The translations under genes and the position numbers were made by a program. From Emergomyces orientalis (lineage: Eukaryota > Ascomycota > Eurotiomycetes > Onygenales > Ajellomycetaceae), in NCBI GenBank assembly GCA_002110485.1, contig MOWL01000092.1:1-64000 (forward strand): a stretch of DNA of 64,000 bases, in the 5' to 3' direction. Below the pieces are notes generated by a model that did not search any database, was not told the origin of the DNA, and saw only the letters and a list, made by a program, of their open reading frames with translations. This document shows positions 57,483 to 64,000 of this stretch, in pieces (the first letter of the stretch is position 1; each line of letters begins with the position of its first letter).

Positions 57483-58708
57483 TTATGGAAGAGTGCGATA
57501 TCCACTATGGCGCTCCGCCTCCGCACGCTCGATGGCGATTCGTCGACGCCTTTCAAGATCAGCAGCCCATAGGGCTGAACCCACAGCTGTTGTGAGAAGG
57601 AAAAGCATGGAGAGCATGGGTACCAGTTGCAGAATTAGAGCGATAGTTCCGAACCTAAAATATGTATTGCAAGTCAGGGGTTGAAAGAGTTGGCGAGTTA
57701 AGCAATCAGACATAAAAAGAGAAGCGACCAAGGAGGAATGGGGCCGGCGTGCACACTAGGGTGCACATAGGGAATATACGCGTAAAATATATTCAATGGT
57801 GGAGAGGAGACGATATTTGAATTTCAAGACATTATGCATATATAAACCACGCATATCTGCCTAAGTAGGTATGCAAACGACAAGTGAAAAGGTGGAAAAA
57901 CGAGACTGGAAAAACAGGATTTAGGCTTTCGGGGACTAACCACGTATATCTCAGCCTCTTCTTCGCCACAAACTTCTTCCTCTCATTCTTATTAAATCCT
58001 CTTAATTCAAAATACCTCCAATGTTGTAAGGGCCCGGCACGATAGCCTGTAAGGATCAGAAACATCGGCGTCCCGGCCACGGGCACAAAGTTAAGCGGCA
58101 GAAGCACAATAAACTCCACAATCTGTCGTAGCGAAAATGGCGCATATATGGCACTGATATTTGGCTTACCCAACCTTCGAGTTGGATTTAGCGACAAGGC
58201 AGCATCTCCGTTGCCGTTGCCGTCGCCATCACCGTCCCCGCCTTGGCTCTGGTCTGCTCGAGGATATATGGTCCGCGAGGTAGAGACCAGGTCCTCTTCA
58301 CCCTGACTTATTAGGACGGCATCAAAGACATCAACGAGCGTCTCATCGACAAAAAAGGCTTCGAAAAGGATTTGGACAATTGCGGCGCCCTCTCCCAGGA
58401 CGAGGAACAGCCCATTCACCCAGGCGCCGCTGCCTTGGAAGATGGCGAGGAAGGCAACTTGTGGGAGATACGTGAGGGAGAATAGGATGGTATAAATGAA
58501 AGCAGAGAGCAGGGAGATGGAGAGTAGGCGCGCGCGGAATAGAGGCCATAGGTAAGGATGGCAGATAAAGAATATTATACCCTGGTTGTAAATGGAGTTG
58601 TTAATATGGGGTCGAAGCCTTTGATATGAATTGGAGAAAATTAGGTACGTTGCTCACTCTTAAAGGATATAGCCAAGATGCCTGACTCAGGCTAAAGAAT
58701 GAAGACAT
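57483..58708 (-). CDS. EI24/RRT8-LDS family multi-pass membrane protein, 287 aa
   Basis: Three exons: 58708-58658, 58581-57941, 57654-57483 (864 bp). The short first exon gives MSSFFSLSQASWLYPLR, joined to GIIFFICHPYLWPLFRARL. Four to six hydrophobic segments follow (ISLLSAFIYTILFSLTYLP, IVEFIVLLPLNFVPVAGTP, IALILQLVPMLSMLFLLTT). Family marks are ETLVDVFDAVLISQG, HWRYFELRGFNKNERKKFV and GSALWAADLE. Yeast relatives (RRT8, LDS1, LDS2) sit on lipid droplets and affect spore-wall assembly. An acidic Gly/Asp insert (GDGDGDGNGNGDA) interrupts the middle. Function in this fungus is inferred only. Confidence 0.78.
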
Positions 58709-59273
58709 CCTAATGAATGCGCATATAGCTGCTTTTTCGTTGCGTTACGACATGAGGGGATTGTCCATGATAAAGTACTCTTCGTATGTATGTTAGTTGG
58801 TTGGTATTATTTATATTCATTTTCCCTGAGGTCAGTATTAACTATGATGAAGCTGCAGCAGCAGAAGGTTTGGTGCCAAGACGGAACCTGACTACTTCGG
58901 GTTTAGCTCCATCTGATATCAAATCTTAAGTTTAACGCGGTCGAGATCGCAATGACTAATTTCTTATGTAACCAACACACTGCCTTTTGGCTACAAAAAG
59001 AAATCTCTCCCAGTCGAAACTCCTTTTTCTTTTTCTTCTTTCTCTCTCCAACATAAAACTCACCCCTCCATATTCACTCTGTCTTCCTTCCACATGGATT
59101 GGCGGAGGGGAAATTGGAGGGAAGATAATGGAGACCGCTGGTGACTTACCCCGAATGTTCAACTTTATACCATGGAGCAATTTGGAAATATGTGCAGCGA
59201 TACATTTCTGATTTTCTCACTATTTTCGGTTCTGTTCTTTATGACTAAAATGCAAAATTTGAGCCCAAATTCA
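58709..59273. other. Intergenic
   Basis: Promoter of the EI24-family gene and 3' flank of the dehalogenase gene; no gene seen. Confidence 0.55.
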
Positions 59274-60064
59274 TTAACATTCAAGGACCTCAATTGCCCT
59301 CACAGCGTCGATGAGGTTCCTGGCTGCGACCGAAGGCTGCGTAGCTCCATTAATTGAATCAATCCATCCCAATCCTGCGCGATCAATCCATGCAGCCCTC
59401 ATTCCCACATTAATCGCTCCCATTACGTCAAACGGGTTTCCGCTGATAAGCCACATTTCGTTCATTTGCGATCTTTCCTTGCCAACCGTATCAGCCAGAT
59501 GCCAATATGCCTCTGGCGCCGGCTTAAATTTCTTGATGGGATCGACGGAGATGATATCATGGAATATACCGGCGTAAGGTGACAAGCCTTTGGACCGTAG
59601 GACTGAATTTGAGACCATAGAGGTGGTTCCGTTGGAAAACACTACTGGGATCAACTTCGGGTTGTCCACAAGTCTCTCAAGGCCTCGCTGGGTCTCTGGA
59701 AAGGCAGCCAGGGAATCGTAGCCGTCCATAAGCTTTTGTGTGGACTCTTGGTCAAGATCGACTTGATGTTCGGCCAGCGCATGTCGCAATGAGTTTCTGG
59801 TCACTTCTGAGAATGGTTGATACTGCCCTAGAGATATGTGTAAGCGTAAATATTCTGCTATCGGCGTTATCGTGCAGGGCACGAGTAAATACTCATGCTA
59901 TTTAGCCTCCAAGTGTATTCGAGTTGATACCGCCGCCACAAAGCTGCGATGGCGCTCCCCTTTTCGGGGCCGAAGTAATCGGCTAACCTCTGCGCTATGG
60001 ATTCTGTAGATAGCAGCGTACCATAGAGATCGAATGCAAGCACGGTGCCTTTTGAGGACGCCAT
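59274..60064 (-). CDS. Type II haloacid dehalogenase-like hydrolase (HAD), 241 aa
   Basis: Two exons: 60064-59893 and 59827-59274 (726 bp). The upstream frame to 60115 lacks an ATG, so the start is MASSKGTVLAFDLYGTLLS. Motif I is D12-x-YGT (nucleophile D12), motif II VVFSNGTTS, motif III Lys in KKFKPAPEAYWHLA, motif IV region WLISGNPFDVMGA with the GMRAAWIDR strand. All catalytic residues are present. Family members hydrolyse 2-haloacids or phosphates; the fungal substrate is unknown. It is probably cytosolic. Divergent from the HNH gene. Confidence 0.9.
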
Positions 60065-60333
60065 ATTTGACAATGCTTTCAGTTGAATATACGAAATCCT
60101 TGCCCTATTTGCCAATATTTGATGTTGAGTGTAGGGTGCATCCAGTTGGTGGTATTTACCTTGTTGGATGGTTTGTCATGTGTGCGGGGAGACCGGCAAA
60201 CCTCCAGTATCATTTCGTAGTTTCAACATAAAAATAACAGGGATAGAACGCTCCTCATCCAACACTCACTGCCGCAAACAAATTAGAATGAAATCCGTCT
60301 CTTGGGAGTTAAAGTTAGCCTAAAATTTCGCCA
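60065..60333. promoter_or_regulatory. Short divergent promoter between HAD and HNH genes
   Basis: 269 bp between two ATGs pointing apart; likely shared control. No specific site recognised. Confidence 0.5.
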
Positions 60334-61167
60334 ATGGATGTTAATTCAACAGTGGATAATCCCAACTTTGAAACCTTCCGAGAATTCGTCTCTCAGGCTC
60401 TGATTCACAGATCAACGGAAAAACCTTCGAAGACTCCCTCACGGCGGAAAAGGAAAGCATCTCCCCAACCAACTAATTCAGAGAAGCCTCCTCTGACTGA
60501 ACATGAAACCAATGACCCGGAGGAGCTAGCAGAATTCATTGATGTACGCACACATATTCAAAACGGCGTACCTAGATGAGCAGGTATTAACAAGACTGCC
60601 CAGTATATTGCTGTAGAAGCATTCAACTCCCTGCCAGAAGAAGTTCGGTCTCTCTCTTATGCCACAGTTCAAGGCAACAGTGGCCTTGCAGGCAAATATG
60701 CGGAGCCACTACCGCCCCCAACACTCGACATTTTAACCGCAATGGTACCGTTATCAGTCTCTGAATCGCTTTCTGTCTACGGCCTCATAACGGACCCCTC
60801 TGACTTCCCAACTTTTTTAATTCCAATTCTCACCGGGTATATCTCTGCTGCGCAGACTGGCCCTCCCAAATGGTCCAGTACGCGGGCAACAGCCTGTGAA
60901 ATATGTGAGCGCGATTGGATCCCATTGACGTACCACCATCTAATACCACGAGAAGTGCACACCAAAGTGCTCAAGCGGAAGTGGCATGAGGAATGGATGT
61001 TGAATAGCGTAGCCTGGCTTTGCAGGGCTTGCCATTCCTTCGTTCATAAGATGGCTTCCAATGAGGAGCTAGCAAAGGAATGGTATACCGTTGAGCGGAT
61101 TTTGCAAAGGGAGGATGTCCAGCATTGGGCAAAGTGGGTTGCTAGAATCCGGTGGAAAGCAAAATGA
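60334..61167 (+). CDS. HNH-domain protein, 257 aa
   Basis: Two exons: 60334-60543 and 60604-61167 (774 bp, both phase 0). The N-terminus is basic and Ser/Pro-rich (SKTPSRRKRKASPQPT). A conserved helical part (IAVEAFNSLPEEVRSLSY) follows. The C-terminal HNH-like domain has CEICERDWIPLTYHHLIPRE, then a central WMLNSVAWLCRACHSFVHK with two CxxC pairs binding zinc and the HH pair as catalytic candidates. This fungal HNH family is widespread in Pezizomycotina with unknown role; it may be a nuclease or a DNA-binding relic. No mobile-element context is seen next to it. Confidence 0.82.
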
Positions 61168-62096
61168 GCATTGCGGTTTCACGCATCTATGTACTGTACA
61201 TTGCCTTTATTAAAAGGATAGCAGTATATCTACACATTTGCTTTGTCCACGTTCCAACTGCTTTGGATTTCTACATGCCTAGCTCTTCTATATGGGGGCT
61301 TTCTTTCCCCAGTGCTGGAAGATGACACTTTTATTTTTTACAGCAGTGGCCAAACTTTTCAATAATCCATTTAATGGGGGGGAACCCTCTCTGTTTATTC
61401 ATCAGGTTGTGTTGGAGAGGGTTGCTACAATCTTCCCCTTATTCACTCAGTATCCTATTTTTAAACCTCTTTTCAGGACAAAACAATGGATATTGAAGTG
61501 CTGTCAGTGGATGGTAGCACTTATTGTTATATGTGAATGAATGATTGCAGTCACCTATCGATTTTCAACCAGCTTGTGGCATTGTTTGAATACTAGGCGT
61601 CGTTACATACCTCACTCTGTCAAATGTTATCTAGGGGTGAATAGCACTGGCCAGCCACCCTACATTTCAATATCCACCAGCACAATTCTTACGCAATAGA
61701 GTCACCCTTCTTTGAAACCCATTGAAAACTACCATTGCGTGCAATTTTTGGAATTCACTGGGCCGTCCTTTTTCCTCGACGCTCGCCGTCTTTATATTTC
61801 TCCTTGCTCTCGTCTTTCGTCTTCGTCTTACGATTTATGAACTATTATTCCGCCATCTCCTTTTACTTTACCTTGCATCCATTCGCTTGTTCCTTCAAAC
61901 CAAAATCGGTTTGTATATCAACATCTATCGCCTCGTTTTTTGCCGGCAAACTGTCGTTCCTCCATCCGTCTGCTCACTCTTCCTCTGTGTGAGTGCTTGA
62001 TGGACCGCCAGTGAGAAGGCGTGTTCGACAATACCAAATCCACTTGAACCTTGGGGCCTTGTTAGTCCATATTTTCCCTGTTGGGTCCTCTGAAAA
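61168..62096. other. Intergenic, pyrimidine-rich toward the right
   Basis: No gene recognised. The CT-rich part at about 61700-61990 looks like a leader of the downstream gene. Overlapping ORFs there are pyrimidine-tract artefacts. Confidence 0.5.
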
Positions 62097-63078
62097 ATGG
62101 AAGAGAATTGTGTAAGTTAATGCATTAGTTCTAGCCTACCCACTGGCTCAAACGTGGCCCTTTTTCCATTCTTCAGAGATCTAACTTATGGGACATTCTT
62201 CCGAAATTAAGAACATCCTATTCATTAAAGTCTACCTTTCACACGCCAATCGTGTCATATCTAGCTATGTCGCGGACGAGAGACTTGACAAGATACGCCG
62301 AGCAAAAATCGAAATGCAGATCCTAGCTGAGATTGAGAAATCGATGTTTCCTATGGCACTGCGTATCGCTTGGGTTTCTATGGTATATATTTTCAAGTGA
62401 ACTTACTGTTCCGTAATTCTGTCTATTTGTGCTGACAATTGGAAGGTCGTTCACACCAACACGTTTGACATATTTTGGCTTGGCCAGCAGGACCTGCACA
62501 AGCTATCTAAAAATGCCATCAAACGTATCGAACCTGATATGTCTCTTGCTGACAAACTTATATCACCATCGCCTTCGGCTTCTCCGTCATCATCTCGAGA
62601 ACCGTCTCCTTTAGATTCTGAGCTAGGATTCACAGCACCATCCGATTCCGAGACGTCTGCAGAGCTCCACGCACCAACTCTGGAAGCCCGAGATCCACTG
62701 GCTCCTCCAACCACGCCAACAAAACCAACAACTACTAGAAAGAAAATAACTCGAATTGTAGGAGGAGAGAACCCAATTGGCGTTCGCAAGAGCCGCGCTC
62801 CCGCAGAGAAAAAGCTGTCCCCAACCGCAGTGGAAAAATTAGAAAAGTCAACCGATATCATTGAGCCAGATGAACAGGAAAACGATAGCAAATCTGTTCC
62901 CATGGGCCCAGAGCTCTTCGTTTCTGCTGGCAGAGGTGCTATATCTCCCTCAGAAGAAACATTTCAAACGTTCGAGACTGCCGCTCCTGTGGGTATTCTG
63001 AAGAAACGCGAAACCTCTAGCACGAGGGGCAGGGGTGGAAAGAAAAAGAACGTGCGTTTTGATCTCCCTGATGATTGA
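62097..63078 (+). CDS. Unrecognised protein with PP1-docking-like C-terminus
   Basis: The last exon, 62446-63078, is well supported: a 63-bp intron (62383-62445, GTATAT..GAAG with a GCTGAC branch site) joins in frame to a helical upstream part (VADERLDKIRRAKIEMQIL). The 5' end is uncertain: MEENC from 62097 with a GTAAGT donor at 62112 is one option; an ATG at 62188 is another. After NTFDIFWLGQQDLHKLSKNA the protein is disordered, Ser/Pro/Thr-rich, with KKITRIVGGENPIGVRKSRA. The tail has GILKK and, ten residues on, KKKNVRFDLPDD, where NVRF fits the RVxF docking motif of protein phosphatase 1. Function unknown; a nuclear PP1 regulator or scaffold is only a guess. Confidence 0.6.
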
Positions 63079-64000
63079 AGATAATTATAATCGATTATGA
63101 AGCCCAGAAAGTTAACACTAGTTCTTCCCAAAATTTCGTAGGCGCCACGCCAAATGAAAGTTTCCAAAGCGCCAGCTGCACCTCCAGGGATGGGGAAGGG
63201 GAAAGGCAAAGGGAATGGCAAGCACCCTTAGAGCCGAAATTTAGGCTGTACAGCCCAATATGTTATTTTATAGTTGAATGTAATTTCTAAGAACACGTGG
63301 GTATGTAGGGGGATGAATGGACGAAAGGCTCAGGGGTGTCGAACATTTCTCCCATGTGAGTTTTAGAAACATGTGCTTTGTTTAGAATTTCATAGATTTT
63401 TCTTCTTTTTTTGCCTACTTTCCCTGTGCCCTTTTGCCTTCCTTTCTTGTGTTTATTTTTTGGTCAGAGCGAGGCATTGAGCAGGAGAGAGTGGATGAAG
63501 ATCGATACAAGCAATGTGTGAACAATCCAGCCTCTCAAATGTTTCCTTTTACCTACTTACTATTAGTTTCACTTCACTATTTTTGCTCATCTCCTTTATG
63601 CCCTCTTTGACTCCGTTCAAGCTTGCATTTAAGCCCATGCACTTGCCAGGATTTAAGGACCAATCTCTATGTCTATTACGTTGAGTATGGTTGCATTGGT
63701 TATACATTCATTTGTTCAAAACCCTTCATGCTCTCTGTTCATTGTGGTGGGGGGAAAAAAAAAATTTTTTTTACTCACTCCAAGAGCTTTGCTACACAGA
63801 ACCCTATCCCTTTAATGAATCCTAAGAAACCCTGCATAATATAATATCTATCCAGCAGGTCGCAACTCATCTATCACGATTACTTACACATATTTCAACC
63901 CTCGCCAGTCAAAAACGAAAAAATGAAAATCAAAAGCAACATCCCCACATGTAGATGACAAATCATACATTCAATGCTATGGAAAGAAGATAGTCAGGAA
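63079..64000. other. Intergenic to window end
   Basis: T-rich, with an A/T-homopolymer near 63755-63772. No gene supported; the ORFs at 63075-63290 and 63623-63844 show no family resemblance. Confidence 0.5.

Overview
This is nuclear DNA of a filamentous ascomycete. Protein genes are interrupted by short GT..AG introns with CTGAC/CTAAC-type branch sites, there are no operons, and many genes are typical Pezizomycotina families. The gene set (PKA regulatory subunit, FHL1-type forkhead factor, AMPK1-CBM cruciform-DNA-binding protein, TEN1, fungal alcohol oxidase, DUF3435/FluG-domain relic, copia with half-tRNA priming) fits Eurotiomycetes. Order Onygenales is my best guess, by inference only. 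The exon joins given here were made by hand; each joined model keeps frame and its length divides by three.

Layout. 1-6.7 kb is accessory: the 3' end of a Ty1/copia element, a ~799-aa gene with coiled coil, nuclease-like middle and kinase-like domain, a decayed DUF3435 tyrosine recombinase with a zinc-finger tail, and AT-rich DNA. 6.7-39 kb is ordinary euchromatin: CDF zinc transporter (-), CBM48/CRP1-like protein (-), PKA regulatory subunit (+), 2OG-Fe(II) dioxygenase (-), tRNA-Val(UAC) with a 9-nt intron (-), FHL1-like factor (+), SNF7 (-), TEN1 (+), MFS transporter (-) and a kelch-repeat membrane protein (-). 39.46-44.44 kb is a complete, apparently intact copia retrotransposon with identical 102-bp LTRs and a 5-bp target duplication. 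Right of it lies a peroxisomal-type alcohol oxidase gene with several lesions (probable pseudogene), then SPF27 (-), neutral ceramidase (+), a low-complexity secreted-type protein (+), an EI24/RRT8-family membrane protein (-), a type II haloacid dehalogenase (-), an HNH-domain protein (+) and an unrecognised gene with a PP1-docking-like tail (+).

The genes do not form one pathway. The most interesting parts are the mobile or lineage-specific ones: two copies of one young copia family in the same orientation, a nuclease-like/kinase-like fusion gene 313 bp from one of them, the DUF3435 relic (same recombinase superfamily as Crypton and Starship captain proteins), and the decaying alcohol oxidase.
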